Assembly (NCBI GenBank): GCA_031411835.1
Contig: JANOBV010000346.1
Span: 1-20,047 of the forward strand
From: JADKIH01 sp031411835
GTDB lineage: Bacteria; Bacteroidota; Bacteroidia; AKYH767-A; 2013-40CM-41-45
Direction: 5' to 3'
DNA: 20,047 bases
The notes below the pieces were generated by a model, which saw only the letters and a program-made list of their open reading frames with translations, was not told the DNA's origin and did not search any database. Numbering within the stretch: the stretch's first letter is position 1; every line of letters starts with the position of its first letter. Positions 8,014 to 15,861 of this stretch are shown one piece after another. The translations under genes were made by a program, and so were the position numbers.

Positions 8014-9483
8014 ATGAGTCAATTACGTCAAGGGTTAAACCAAAAATTACTTCAGAAATTATCGCCGCAACAAATTCAGTTGATGAAGTTGCTGCAAATT
8101 CCTGTAGCCAATCTTGAACAACGCATCAAAGAAGAAATGCAGGACAATCCTGCACTCGAAGAAGGTGCCGATCAAGAAGAAGACGAATATGATACGGATG
8201 CAGAAGATGATACAACGAATGACGATGAAGAATTAGCTGAACGCGAAGAAGACATTAGCATAGAAGAGTATTTAGTCGACGATGAAATTCCTGATTATAA
8301 AACATCAGTAAACAATTCTTCACCCGACGATGAGCGACGAGAAATGCCTTTGAGTGTGCAAGGAAATTTCCAAGACCAAGTACTCGCACAACTTTATGTA
8401 CTCGACTTTGATGATCGTGAATATCACATTGCAGAACAATTAGTCGGTAGTATTGACGACGACGGATATCTTCGTCGCGAGTTGACTGCAATTGTCGATG
8501 ATCTTGCTTTCTCGCAAAACATCACTACCACAAAAGAAGAATTAGAAACTATTTTATTAGCAATTCAAACTCTCGATCCACCGGGAATCGGCGCGCGTTC
8601 ATTGCAAGAATGCCTTGAGTTGCAATTAGAGCGCAAAGATCAGAAACGTGATTCTGTTTTGCTTGCGAAAAAAATTCTTAATAATCAATTCGAAGAGTTC
8701 TCTAAAAAACATTACGAAAAAATTTCGCGTGAATTAGAGATCACCGATGAGCAATTGAAAAAAGCAATCGATGAAATTCTCAAATTGAATCCGAGACCCG
8801 GAAGTTCAGCGAATCAAGGACAACGTTCAATCGAACATATCATTCCTGATTTTATCATCAACAATACTGATGGAGTTCTTGAATTGACTTTGAATTCTAG
8901 AAATGCTCCTGAGTTGCGAATGAGTCGCGACTATAAAGAAATGCTCGATCATTACAGCAAAGACAAAAAAAATGTGAAGGCAAATAAAGATGCAATCACA
9001 TTTGTAAAAGCGAAATTAGATTCAGCGAAATGGTTTATCGATGCATTGAAACAAAGACAGCATACACTTTTTCAAACGATGCATACAATCATGGATTATC
9101 AGCATGAATATTTCCTTGAAGGCGATATTCGTAAATTGAAAAAGATGGTCTTGAGAGATATTGCTGAAAAGATAGGAATGGATATTTCAACTGTGTCGCG
9201 TGTTGCGAATAGTAAATATGTTCAAACACCATTTGGCACTTTCTTATTGAAGAGTTTTTTCTCAGAAGGATTGTCGACCGATAGTGGTGAAGAAGTTTCG
9301 AGTAAAGAAGTAAAGCAAATTCTCACAGATTGTATAGGAGCTGAAGACAAACGTAAACCGTTAACTGACGATGCGCTTACCAAAATCTTGAATGAAAAAG
9401 GTTATAATATCGCCCGGAGAACGGTAGCGAAGTATCGTGAAATGCTGGATATTCCAGTAGCACGATTGAGAAAAGAACTATGA
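8014..9483 (+). CDS. rpoN: RNA polymerase sigma-54 factor
   Basis: 489 residues, a full-length RpoN. Region I (about 3-50) has the Gln/Leu-rich helices that contact activators and core polymerase (LNQKLLQKLSPQQIQLMKLLQIP, ending EMQDNPALEEG). Residues about 50-95 are the expected very acidic region II. The core-binding domain follows (LQTLDPPGIGARSLQECLELQL, KKILNNQFEEF), then the HTH region (LRDIAEKIGMDISTVSRVANSKYVQTPFG). The C-terminal RpoN box ARRTVAKYRE (467-476) reads the -24 promoter element. Sigma-54 needs AAA+ activator proteins to open promoters; none is encoded in this window. Its stop overlaps the next start (ATGA, 9480-9483). ATG 8014 is chosen because it gives the standard N-terminus. 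Confidence 0.98.
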   Translation: MSQLRQGLNQKLLQKLSPQQIQLMKLLQIPVANLEQRIKEEMQDNPALEEGADQEEDEYDTDAEDDTTNDDEELAEREEDISIEEYLVDDEIPDYKTSVNNSSPDDERREMPLSVQGNFQDQVLAQLYVLDFDDREYHIAEQLVGSIDDDGYLRRELTAIVDDLAFSQNITTTKEELETILLAIQTLDPPGIGARSLQECLELQLERKDQKRDSVLLAKKILNNQFEEFSKKHYEKISRELEITDEQLKKAIDEILKLNPRPGSSANQGQRSIEHIIPDFIINNTDGVLELTLNSRNAPELRMSRDYKEMLDHYSKDKKNVKANKDAITFVKAKLDSAKWFIDALKQRQHTLFQTMHTIMDYQHEYFLEGDIRKLKKMVLRDIAEKIGMDISTVSRVANSKYVQTPFGTFLLKSFFSEGLSTDSGEEVSSKEVKQILTDCIGAEDKRKPLTDDALTKILNEKGYNIARRTVAKYREMLDIPVARLRKEL

Positions 9484-10088
9484 ACAATAAAGTAGCACAA
9501 TTTCTTTCTGTAGTTCTTCATCCGGTTTTAATGCCAACCTATGCATTGCTATTCATGTTTCAGAATAGTACTTTTTTCTCCTACTCTATTCCTTATCCTG
9601 CGAAGCTTGCACTTTTTCTGATTATCATTTTAAACACGCTGGTTTTTCCTGTGATGGTTTCTTATGTTCTTTTGAAGAAAGGTGTGATCAGATCTTTTGA
9701 AATGGAAAAAAGAGAAGAGCGATTAATTCCGTACGCAAGCAATATGCTATTAATGATGATTGCTGCATATCTCATTCATAAATTGCGATTACCACAGGTA
9801 TTTTTTCAATTGATTCTCGGTGCGATTGCATCTGTTGCTATTGCAATTATCATCAACATGAAATGGAAAGTTAGCATTCACATGGTGGGTGCAGGTGCAA
9901 TGGTGGGAACGTTATTTGGATTGTCTACTTTTCTTTTAGTCGACCTCCGGTTCCCGATTATTTTTTCATTGTTTGCTGCCGGACTTTTAGGATCGGCGAG
10001 AATTAGTCTTGGTGCACACAGTGCATGGCAGATCTATGCAGGGTTTGTGATTGGGTTTGTGTGTGAGTTTCTTTTCCTTAGTTTGTGA
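9480..10088 (+). CDS. PAP2-like integral membrane protein with degenerate phosphatase motifs
   Basis: 202 residues with about six hydrophobic segments. The start ATG overlaps the rpoN stop, so it is probably translationally coupled. The layout follows membrane PAP2 phosphatases: KREERLIPY (77-85) in the place of the KX6RP motif, SIHMVGAGA (132-140) where PSGH would be, and ARISLGAHSAWQ (173-184), which keeps the Arg-x5-His spacing of SRX5HX3D but has Gln184 where the catalytic triad Asp would be. PAP2 enzymes dephosphorylate lipid phosphates such as undecaprenyl pyrophosphate. With an altered triad this one may be inactive or have a different activity. Bacteroidota carry many such proteins listed as hypothetical or PA-phosphatase-like. 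Family placement is from motif spacing and is moderately sure. Confidence 0.75.
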   Translation: MNNKVAQFLSVVLHPVLMPTYALLFMFQNSTFFSYSIPYPAKLALFLIIILNTLVFPVMVSYVLLKKGVIRSFEMEKREERLIPYASNMLLMMIAAYLIHKLRLPQVFFQLILGAIASVAIAIIINMKWKVSIHMVGAGAMVGTLFGLSTFLLVDLRFPIIFSLFAAGLLGSARISLGAHSAWQIYAGFVIGFVCEFLFLSL

Positions 10089-10182
10089 AATTGATCTGAA
10101 CGCATAAAATGTTTCCCGCTGATTTTCGTATATGTGAAATTAATCATACTGCTTAAAATGTTTCCCGCAGATTTCGCAGATA
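10085..10182. repeat. Diverged 49-bp direct duplication over the gene end
   Basis: Two copies with a 49-base offset begin GTGAAATT at 10085 and 10134 and share TAAAATGTTTCCCGC at 10105-10119 and 10154-10168; about 34 of the first 41 positions agree. The first copy begins inside the stop codon region of the PAP2-like gene. Confidence 0.6.
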
Positions 10183-10346
10183 AAGGCGCAGATAAAATCG
10201 CTGATTAAGGCGCAGATTTGGTTTAGTTTTTAGCGGGGAGATAATTCAAATTTAGAACTTGAATAAAAAACTTAGTACATAGAACAAAATTACGTTCGAA
10301 AAAAATCTGCGATTTTATCTGCGCCTTTATCTGCGAAATCTGCGGG
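10164..10346. repeat. 38-bp perfect inverted repeat of CGCAGAT-rich sequence
   Basis: Bases 10164-10201 are the exact reverse complement of 10309-10346, with a 107-base spacer. The arms consist of CGCAGAT/GCAGATAAAG words, which repeat further into the left side (to about 10220). Exact identity over 38 bases in noncoding DNA suggests a recent copy event or conservation of a structure. It lies between two converging genes and could form a very strong hairpin in transcripts from either side. CGCAGAT-type repeats recur between genes of many environmental Bacteroidota, from general knowledge. Confidence 0.8.
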
Positions 10347-10360
10347 AGAATTCATCAATC

Positions 10361-10395
10361 AAAAAAAAGCTCCTGCAGTTTCCTACAAGAGCTTT
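10361..10395 (-). terminator. Rho-independent terminator of the outer-membrane protein gene
   Basis: On the minus strand a 13-bp stem with two G-U pairs (10395-10383 with 10378-10366) closes a GAAA tetraloop and runs into T residues (A-run 10361-10368 on the plus strand). It begins about 22 bases after the stop codon of the minus-strand gene. Confidence 0.92.
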
Positions 10396-10417
10396 CAAAA
10401 TATTTCTTATCCTTTTC

Positions 10418-11128
10418 TCAGAATGTAAACGTAATGCCAATCGAAAGTGGAGTCAACTCCGGACCTTTGTCTTTTTTGAAAACTTCGATTAATGAATAGT
10501 AAACAGATGCAGCAACATTTCCATAACCTAATCTTCCTGTTACGCCTGCTTGAAAAGGATTCAATCCAATTGTATTGTATAACTTTACCCTTCCGTTTAT
10601 GTCGTCGTATTTTGTATGACTTTGCAGTAAATAACTTCCTCTAACACCTGCACTAAATTTCCATCTATTGCCTTTGCTGTTTTCTGCAGTTCTTAAACGC
10701 AATTCTAAAGCGACATCAAGAAAATTCAATGAAAGTTTATTTGTTTCAAGATCTAATGAATCAGGCACTTTTTCGAAATGGGTTTTCATTGTAGCGTCAT
10801 CGTAAACTAAAACACCATCTGTGTGCACGTTCTGAGAAGTGAAACCTAAACCATAACCTAGTCCGAAGTTTCCTGCCTTATTCATTTTCTCATTCATGAA
10901 CATAAAACTAAATCCATGTGAACGGAGTGGTTTTGATTCAATCGTTGAAGGAAGATTCATCCAATTATCGGAAGTGAATGACATGATAAAAAGATCATCA
11001 GAAGCTGCAATTTTCTGGAGTGCACTGTTCGATGCTGATGATGATGGCGATGATGGCGATGTTGCATCTTGAGCAAATGTTGTTATGCTTAGAAATGCTA
11101 GGACTGTCAGACTGAATATTTTTTTCAT
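10418..11128 (-). CDS. Predicted outer-membrane beta-barrel protein
   Basis: 236 residues with a clear signal peptide (MKKIFSLTVLAFLSITTFAQ), then a Ser-rich linker (about 22-38). From about 45 on, short alternating strands dominate: FIMSFTSDNWMNLP, HGFSFMFMNE, FGLGYGLGF, LSLNFLDVALELRLR, WKFSAGVRGSYLLQ, and a final strand LSIGITFTF ending in Phe, the usual recognition signal for barrel assembly. The length suits an 8-10-stranded barrel of the porin/OMP_b-brl type. Ligand or function cannot be read from the sequence. It is transcribed alone: a tRNA lies upstream on the same strand and a strong terminator follows. Confidence 0.85.
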   Translation of the reverse strand: MKKIFSLTVLAFLSITTFAQDATSPSSPSSSASNSALQKIAASDDLFIMSFTSDNWMNLPSTIESKPLRSHGFSFMFMNEKMNKAGNFGLGYGLGFTSQNVHTDGVLVYDDATMKTHFEKVPDSLDLETNKLSLNFLDVALELRLRTAENSKGNRWKFSAGVRGSYLLQSHTKYDDINGRVKLYNTIGLNPFQAGVTGRLGYGNVAASVYYSLIEVFKKDKGPELTPLSIGITFTF

Positions 11129-11228
11129 AGATATGTGATTGTTGTTTGTGATGTTAAAATTGTGCTGCGGCTAAAACAAAGACCGAGCCTAAAGAAAGAA
11201 CTAAAATCATTTCAATAAGAAAAAATAG

Positions 11229-11302
11229 TGGGCCCTGATGGAATCGAACCATCCACCCACAGATTATGAGTCTGTTGCTCTAACCGAATGAGCTAAGGGC
11301 CC
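11229..11302 (-). tRNA. tRNA with CAU anticodon, probably tRNA-Ile2 (lysidine) rather than tRNA-Met
   Basis: The 74-base cloverleaf is complete: acceptor GGGCCCT/AGGGCCC, D-stem GCTC/GAGC, anticodon stem ACAGA/TCTGT with loop CTCATAA, T-stem GATGG/CCATC with TTCGATT, discriminator A. No CCA is encoded. CAU can be Met or Ile2. The acceptor has C4-G69 and C5-G68, and the body GGnCCCTTAGCTCA resembles known Ile2 tRNAs rather than elongator Met (which usually has other pairs there), so a TilS substrate is favoured. It is not the initiator, since position 1 pairs and GGG/CCC anticodon-stem pairs are missing. Confidence 0.95.
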
Positions 11303-11316
11303 GGTAAATTGGGTGA

Positions 11317-11348
11317 CAAAGGTATCTTTTCAGGGTAATAATTACAAA
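11317..11348 (-). promoter_or_regulatory. Promoter of the tRNA gene
   Basis: On the minus strand TACCTTTG (11324-11317) is a perfect TAnnTTTG -7 element, with TTTG (11348-11345) 20 bases upstream as the -33 element. The -7 element ends 15 bases before the tRNA 5' end, leaving a short leader. Confidence 0.75.
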
Positions 11349-11402
11349 TTCCCTTTGATTTTTAATGTAATCGTTGTGCTTCTATAGCCGAGGTTAATAT
11401 TA

Positions 11403-11430
11403 GGTCAAGGGTCAAGGGTTAAAGGTCAAG
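11403..11430. repeat. 7-bp tandem repeat (GGTCAAG) x4
   Basis: Four consecutive heptads: GGTCAAG, GGTCAAG, GGTTAAA, GGTCAAG. This is one of three tracts in the window with 7-bp periodicity. Confidence 0.75.
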
Positions 11431-11599
11431 TGCGGGCCACTTTGCAATAACAAAAGTACTGGTTATCAGTAGTTTATTTTAACACGTCCTTGATTAAACT
11501 CGTCTTTGAAAATAAATTGCATTAATTAAAATATGAATTATACATATATATATGTATATGAGCCTTAATCTAAATTCAAATCTCCTAAAATCTTCGAGA
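11431..11599. other. AT-rich intergenic stretch with a 20-bp palindrome
   Basis: No gene is seen. Bases 11539-11558 form a perfect TA-rich palindrome (TATACATATATATATGTATA), 41 bases from the end of the receptor gene. It has no T-run, so it is a poor terminator candidate and may be low-complexity sequence. Confidence 0.4.
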
Positions 11600-14026
11600 T
11601 TAAAACTGATAAATAATTCCTAAAGCCGGAATGAAAGTCTTGTCTTCATTTTTAATAAGAAGTGGAATTGCATTTGAACCATCTGCTTTCAAAACCTTCC
11701 CATCTGTCGTTTCAAATCCGGAATTATCTGCATTTCGTTGAAATGTATAGTAATCTTTTGAAACAGATTTCGACATCAACACATTTTGAAAATCGAGATA
11801 GATATTGAGAGTCGTTCTTTTGTAATTGAACTTTTTATCAATGCGCAGATCAAGTTGATTGAAAACGGGTAGTCGTTCACTATTTAATTTCGAATAATCA
11901 TCAACTCCTTGTCCGGCTATGGTATATGTACTCTGAGATGCTGACATATCATAAGGTGAATACGGCGCTCCACCTGACAATCGATATTTTATTCCTAACT
12001 CCCATCCTTTTTTAAATTTCTTTCCAACGATCAAAGAAATTAAATTTCGCGTGTCCCAAGTTGATGCAATATACTTACCATCAAGTCCTGAAAACTTTGA
12101 ATAAAAGAATGTGTACGATGCTGTAACGTAATAATCTTTGGTAAGTTTTTGCTGAACAAATAATTCCGCGCCATAACTTTTTCCCTTTCCGGAACTGATT
12201 ACTGCTTCATTGCCAATTGCTCCATAATCATCTCCTAAATTAGCCAGAGAAATTCCTGTTGCAATTGAAACAGGATAATTACTATACGCTTTATAAAATC
12301 CTTCAGCAGTTATTCGAAGCGAAGGCGTTGGAAGAAACTCCAATCCGCCAACTATGTGATCTGATACAATGTTTTTCACATCTGAATTTTTTAATTCACC
12401 GGCTGAATTTTTATATCCTAAAATTGTATAAACAGGAACTTTATTGTAGCGACCAATTGTTGCATTGATATTAACTTTTGATGTCAACGCAAAACTTGCA
12501 GAAAATCTTGGCGAAAATATTTCTTTGATCCAATTCGCCGATTTTGAAAATGAGTTTCCATCAAGTCTTAGTCCAAGAGTCAAAGAGAGCTTTTCATTAA
12601 AAATCTTTCTATTCACAGAAGTAAATGCTCCATATTTAAAAAAGTCAATCGCAGTTACAAATGATGTATAGATTGCAGGCTGAACAATTCCGCCAATTGA
12701 ATCTGTTACCTCATTTGCTACTTTTGCAAATAGATCGTTGTCGTATTTTACATATTGTGCTGACAAACCATAACTAAATTTCCACTCATTAATAAATTTG
12801 TTTACATCAAATCTCAGCTTGTTTTCAATCTCATTGGATACTGATTTAAATGTTCTCTTACTTTCATTTCCATAATCTGCGTCTTCAAATTGATCAAGTT
12901 GATTGTTAAACATATTTCTGCTTAATGTCACATTGTAATAACCGTTTTCAATAAGCCGTTTCAATGTAAATCCAACGGTGTAATTCCATTGATTGAGACT
13001 CGGAAAAGCGCGAATGATATATTCCTTTGTCGGATCAGATTCTTTCGGAACGGCAAACGTAAATTCATCTATTGCTCCGAGACCAATTGCTGTTAATGTC
13101 GTTTTTTCATTAATCTTATGTGTTACCTTATATTGAAAATCCCAATAGTTCGGACGAATGGGTAGATCAATTAGCTTAAAGAAAAAATCTAAATAGGATC
13201 TTCTTGCCGAAAACAAGTATGTTGTTTTTTTATTGATCGGACCATCGAGCGACAAAGCAAGTTCGGTACTACTTAAGCGAATATTTCCTTCCATCTTTTC
13301 CGGATTACCATCGCGTTGACGAATCTGCATAACAGAAGAAAGTGCATTTTCATATTTTGCAGAAAAACTACTTGTTGAAAGCGACACATCTTCAATAAAA
13401 GATACATTTAGAATTCCTTGTGGACCACCACTACTTCCTTGAGTTGAAAAGTGATTTATTTGAGGCACTTCTACTCCATCCAAATAATATATATTTTCAC
13501 TTGGCGCGCCACCGCGCACGATGAGATCATTTCGACCGGCATTTCCGCCTGTCCCTCCAACTCCGGGAAGTACTTGAATCACTTTGGAAATATCATAATT
13601 CCCACCGGGGTTATTTCTGATCTCTTCAATCGTCAAACTTTGTATTGATAACGGCGACTCCAATCTTTTTCCAAATGTGTTTGCGGTAATCTGCACTTCT
13701 TTTAAGTTTGATGATGCTTGTTCCAAATTTATATTGAGTTCACTTGAATTTCCTGAAGTGACAACGATATTGTAGAAGGTTTGAGATACATAACCTAAAG
13801 AATTCACTTTTACATTATAGGATTCGGCAGGAATATCAGTAATTTTAAAATGTCCATCAAGATCCGTTATCGCTCCTATTTGTGTACCTTCTAATTGAAG
13901 TGTAACGCCAATGAGAACATCCTGTGTATTTTTATCTTTAACAGATCCGAAAATTATCCCTGTATTTTGCGCCATTACTAATTTTGTTAGTACTAAAAAG
14001 GCAAAAACTGCAAATAGATTCTTCAT
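11600..14026 (-). CDS. TonB-dependent outer-membrane receptor with carboxypeptidase-like N-terminal domain
   Basis: 808 residues from ATG 14026, which starts the signal peptide MKNLFAVFAFLVLTKLVMAQ. An in-frame ATG at 14077 adds 17 basic residues in front and lies upstream of the likely promoter. Residues about 20-105 form the carboxypeptidase-regulatory-like domain (GSVKDKNTQDVLIGVTLQLE, ITDLDGHFKITDIPA). The plug follows (about 110-235), with ISKVIQVLPGVGG, NDLIVRGGAPSENIYYLDGV and FIEDVSLSTSSFSAKYENAL. The rest is the 22-stranded barrel, ending LGIIYQF. Such receptors import large or scarce nutrients, powered by TonB-ExbBD. There is no SusD partner, so it is not a standard glycan-uptake pair; related stand-alone receptors are often of unknown substrate. 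It diverges from the SdiA-regulated-type lipoprotein across 123 bases. Confidence 0.95.
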   Translation of the reverse strand: MKNLFAVFAFLVLTKLVMAQNTGIIFGSVKDKNTQDVLIGVTLQLEGTQIGAITDLDGHFKITDIPAESYNVKVNSLGYVSQTFYNIVVTSGNSSELNINLEQASSNLKEVQITANTFGKRLESPLSIQSLTIEEIRNNPGGNYDISKVIQVLPGVGGTGGNAGRNDLIVRGGAPSENIYYLDGVEVPQINHFSTQGSSGGPQGILNVSFIEDVSLSTSSFSAKYENALSSVMQIRQRDGNPEKMEGNIRLSSTELALSLDGPINKKTTYLFSARRSYLDFFFKLIDLPIRPNYWDFQYKVTHKINEKTTLTAIGLGAIDEFTFAVPKESDPTKEYIIRAFPSLNQWNYTVGFTLKRLIENGYYNVTLSRNMFNNQLDQFEDADYGNESKRTFKSVSNEIENKLRFDVNKFINEWKFSYGLSAQYVKYDNDLFAKVANEVTDSIGGIVQPAIYTSFVTAIDFFKYGAFTSVNRKIFNEKLSLTLGLRLDGNSFSKSANWIKEIFSPRFSASFALTSKVNINATIGRYNKVPVYTILGYKNSAGELKNSDVKNIVSDHIVGGLEFLPTPSLRITAEGFYKAYSNYPVSIATGISLANLGDDYGAIGNEAVISSGKGKSYGAELFVQQKLTKDYYVTASYTFFYSKFSGLDGKYIASTWDTRNLISLIVGKKFKKGWELGIKYRLSGGAPYSPYDMSASQSTYTIAGQGVDDYSKLNSERLPVFNQLDLRIDKKFNYKRTTLNIYLDFQNVLMSKSVSKDYYTFQRNADNSGFETTDGKVLKADGSNAIPLLIKNEDKTFIPALGIIYQF

Positions 14027-14049
14027 AAACTTGAATTTGAAACCTTCAA

Positions 14050-14078
14050 CAAATCTACAGCAAAATAGTTTGGTCAAA
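14050..14078 (-). promoter_or_regulatory. Probable promoter of the TonB-dependent receptor gene
   Basis: On the minus strand TAGATTTG (14057-14050) matches TAnnTTTG, and TTTG (14078-14075) lies 17 bases upstream as a -33 element. Transcription would begin near 14044, after the alternative start at 14077, which supports ATG 14026. Confidence 0.5.
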
Positions 14079-14100
14079 CCGGATTAAATCATCTAAATAT

Positions 14101-14114
14101 CCATGAATTCATGG
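14101..14114. promoter_or_regulatory. Perfect 14-bp palindrome between divergent genes
   Basis: CCATGAATTCATGG is its own reverse complement. It lies in the divergent promoter region, 36 bases before the lipoprotein ATG and 23 bases upstream of the receptor's proposed -33 element, so it could be an operator for a dimeric regulator. Chance is possible. Confidence 0.35.
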
Positions 14115-14149
14115 TAAACTAATTGAAAAAAAGCAACCTTTACCGCCAC

Positions 14150-15025
14150 ATGAAAAAACTACTTTGTATACTCTATTCAATAGGATTGTTGGGGTGTACA
14201 CCAGGCCAAAATATTTGCGGCAATTTTGATTTGAATCACCCGACTGAACTAATTAAACTCCCCTCGAAATTAAAAGAGATCTCTGGAATTACTTTTTTAA
14301 GCAAAAATAAAATTGCTTGTGTTCAAGATGAGAAAGGGGCTGTATTCATTTATGATATTAAAAAAGACAAACTGAAAGAGTCCATCGATTTTGGTGGCGA
14401 CAAAGATTACGAAGCAATTGCAAATGTCAATGATACAATTTTTGTCTTAAGAAGTAATGGCGACATTTACGAAATAGATTCGCTAGAATCGAACGGAGTT
14501 CAAGCAATTACTCATCATACATATTTATCGAAAGTGAATAATTGTGAAGGGATGTGTTATGATTCGACTAAAAACAGATTACTTATTGCATGCAAAGGTC
14601 GACCTGAAAAAGGTAGCGCCAAAAAATATGAGAAAGCCGTTTATGCATTCGACTTGACTACAAAAACAATGACGGAAGCTCCGGTATTAATATTCGATCC
14701 GGAGAATATTATTAAAGAATCTAAAAAATCGGGGCAGGGCTCTATCATCAACGAAACAAAAGGCGAAGACCTTTTTGAGCCATCTGAAATTGCAATTGAA
14801 CCGGCAACAGGAAATTATTTTATACTTTCGTCCGTCGGAAAAAGGTTGGCCGTTTTTTCGAAAGACGGCAAACTGATCTGCGCTTCCAATCTCGATCCGG
14901 AGATCTACAAACAACCGGAAGGGGTTGCATTTTCATCAAGTGGAGATCTTTATATTTCTGATGAAGGGAAGAATGGAAAAGCGAATTTGGTAGTGCTGAG
15001 GAAAAATAGTGAAGTCAAAAATTAG
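14150..15025 (+). CDS. SdiA-regulated-type beta-propeller lipoprotein
   Basis: 291 residues from ATG 14150, which begins a lipoprotein signal peptide with lipobox LLGC (Cys16). A TTG at 14123 would add nine residues and is not preferred. The body is a chain of blade-like repeats: LKEISGITFLSKNKIACVQDEKGAVFIYDI, GDKDYEAIANVNDTIFVLRSNGDIYEID, NNCEGMCYDSTKNRLLIACKG, FEPSEIAIEPATGNYFILSS, and QPEGVAFSSSGDLYISDEG. This matches the SdiA-regulated (YjiK-like) propeller family, whose biochemical role is largely unknown. After lipid attachment it should face the periplasm or cell surface. It diverges from the TonB-dependent receptor, so the two might be co-regulated. It is followed by a HAD phosphatase on the same strand. 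Confidence 0.82.
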   Translation: MKKLLCILYSIGLLGCTPGQNICGNFDLNHPTELIKLPSKLKEISGITFLSKNKIACVQDEKGAVFIYDIKKDKLKESIDFGGDKDYEAIANVNDTIFVLRSNGDIYEIDSLESNGVQAITHHTYLSKVNNCEGMCYDSTKNRLLIACKGRPEKGSAKKYEKAVYAFDLTTKTMTEAPVLIFDPENIIKESKKSGQGSIINETKGEDLFEPSEIAIEPATGNYFILSSVGKRLAVFSKDGKLICASNLDPEIYKQPEGVAFSSSGDLYISDEGKNGKANLVVLRKNSEVKN

Positions 15026-15054
15026 ATTCTTGAAATTATTAACGCTTAAAAAAT

Positions 15055-15104
15055 TAAACACAGAGTTCACAAAGAAAAAAACGGAGAAACACAAAGAAAA
15101 ATAA
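15055..15104. repeat. A-rich CACAGAG/CACAAAG intergenic repeat
   Basis: A run of CACAGAG, TTCACAAAG and AACACAAAG words resembling the text near 6301 and 6621-6713. Such sequence is common between genes in Bacteroidota from general knowledge. No gene or terminator is seen here. Confidence 0.4.
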
Positions 15105-15161
15105 ACAGAAAGTAACAATCGATTGAAAGTGTACAAGTGATAGTTTTCGTACTTTGCTAAT

Positions 15162-15182
15162 TACCACTTACTACTCACTATT
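15162..15182 (+). repeat. 7-bp-periodic tract abutting the HAD start codon
   Basis: TACCACT, TACTACT and CACTATT follow each other directly, ending two bases before ATG 15184, so the tract lies in the ribosome-binding region. A near-consensus -7 element (TACTTTGC, 15150-15157) lies just upstream. Confidence 0.45.
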
Positions 15183-15183
15183 T

Positions 15184-15792
15184 ATGGAAAAGAAAAACCT
15201 CATCCTCGACCTAGGCGGAGTGATACTAGATATTAACTATCAGAATACGATTGATGCTTTTAAGGCTATAGGAATTCAGCACGCGGAAAAATTGTATAGT
15301 CAGCAATCACAGATTCCGCTTTTTGATCTACTTGAAAAAGGGTTGATCTCTGAAGAAGAATTTTTCAATGACATTCGAATGATGACCGGAGGCGAATACG
15401 ATAATGACAAATTACGCAATTGTTGGAATGCAATTCTCATCGGACTACCGGAAGAAAATATGAAAACACTTTACGAGCTAAAGAAAAAGTACAGCCTTTT
15501 CTTATTAAGCAATACAAATTCGATTCATGAAACGGCATATCGAAAAATGATCATCGATCAATGTGGCTCCTTCATTTTCGATGATCTATTTGAAAAAATG
15601 TACTTATCACATCATATTCATCTCCGGAAACCAATGCCTGAGATCTTTGAATATGTGATTGATCATAGCTCGTTGAATAAAGAAGAAACATTCTTTATCG
15701 ACGACTCTATTCAACATGTTGAAGCAGCTAGAAAAGTTGGGATTGATGCGGTGTTGATGCAACCGGGAAAACTTTTGAAAGAGGTTGTCTGA
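15184..15792 (+). CDS. HAD-superfamily phosphatase (subfamily IA, YihX-like)
   Basis: 202 residues from ATG 15184. An in-frame ATG at 15154 would put a repeat-encoded LITTYYSLF in front and is rejected. Motif I is LDLGGVILDI with nucleophile Asp9; the D-x-G form at this place is usual in the YihX-like group rather than DxDGT. The helical cap spans about residues 17-90 (LLEKGLISEEEFFNDI, WNAILIGLPEEN). Motif II is LLSNTNS, motif III the Lys in HLRKPMPEIFEYV, and motif IV FIDDSIQHVEAARKVGI with Asp-Asp binding Mg. Enzymes of this type hydrolyse small phosphates such as sugar phosphates in the cytoplasm; the substrate cannot be read. It is on the same strand as the upstream lipoprotein gene, 158 bases away. 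Confidence 0.92.
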   Translation: MEKKNLILDLGGVILDINYQNTIDAFKAIGIQHAEKLYSQQSQIPLFDLLEKGLISEEEFFNDIRMMTGGEYDNDKLRNCWNAILIGLPEENMKTLYELKKKYSLFLLSNTNSIHETAYRKMIIDQCGSFIFDDLFEKMYLSHHIHLRKPMPEIFEYVIDHSSLNKEETFFIDDSIQHVEAARKVGIDAVLMQPGKLLKEVV

Positions 15793-15861
15793 AATGGTTA
15801 AAGGTTGCAAGTTCTGTGTGAACGAGAGCGAATACTTTTCCAAAACCAGTGCTTTTTAAAA

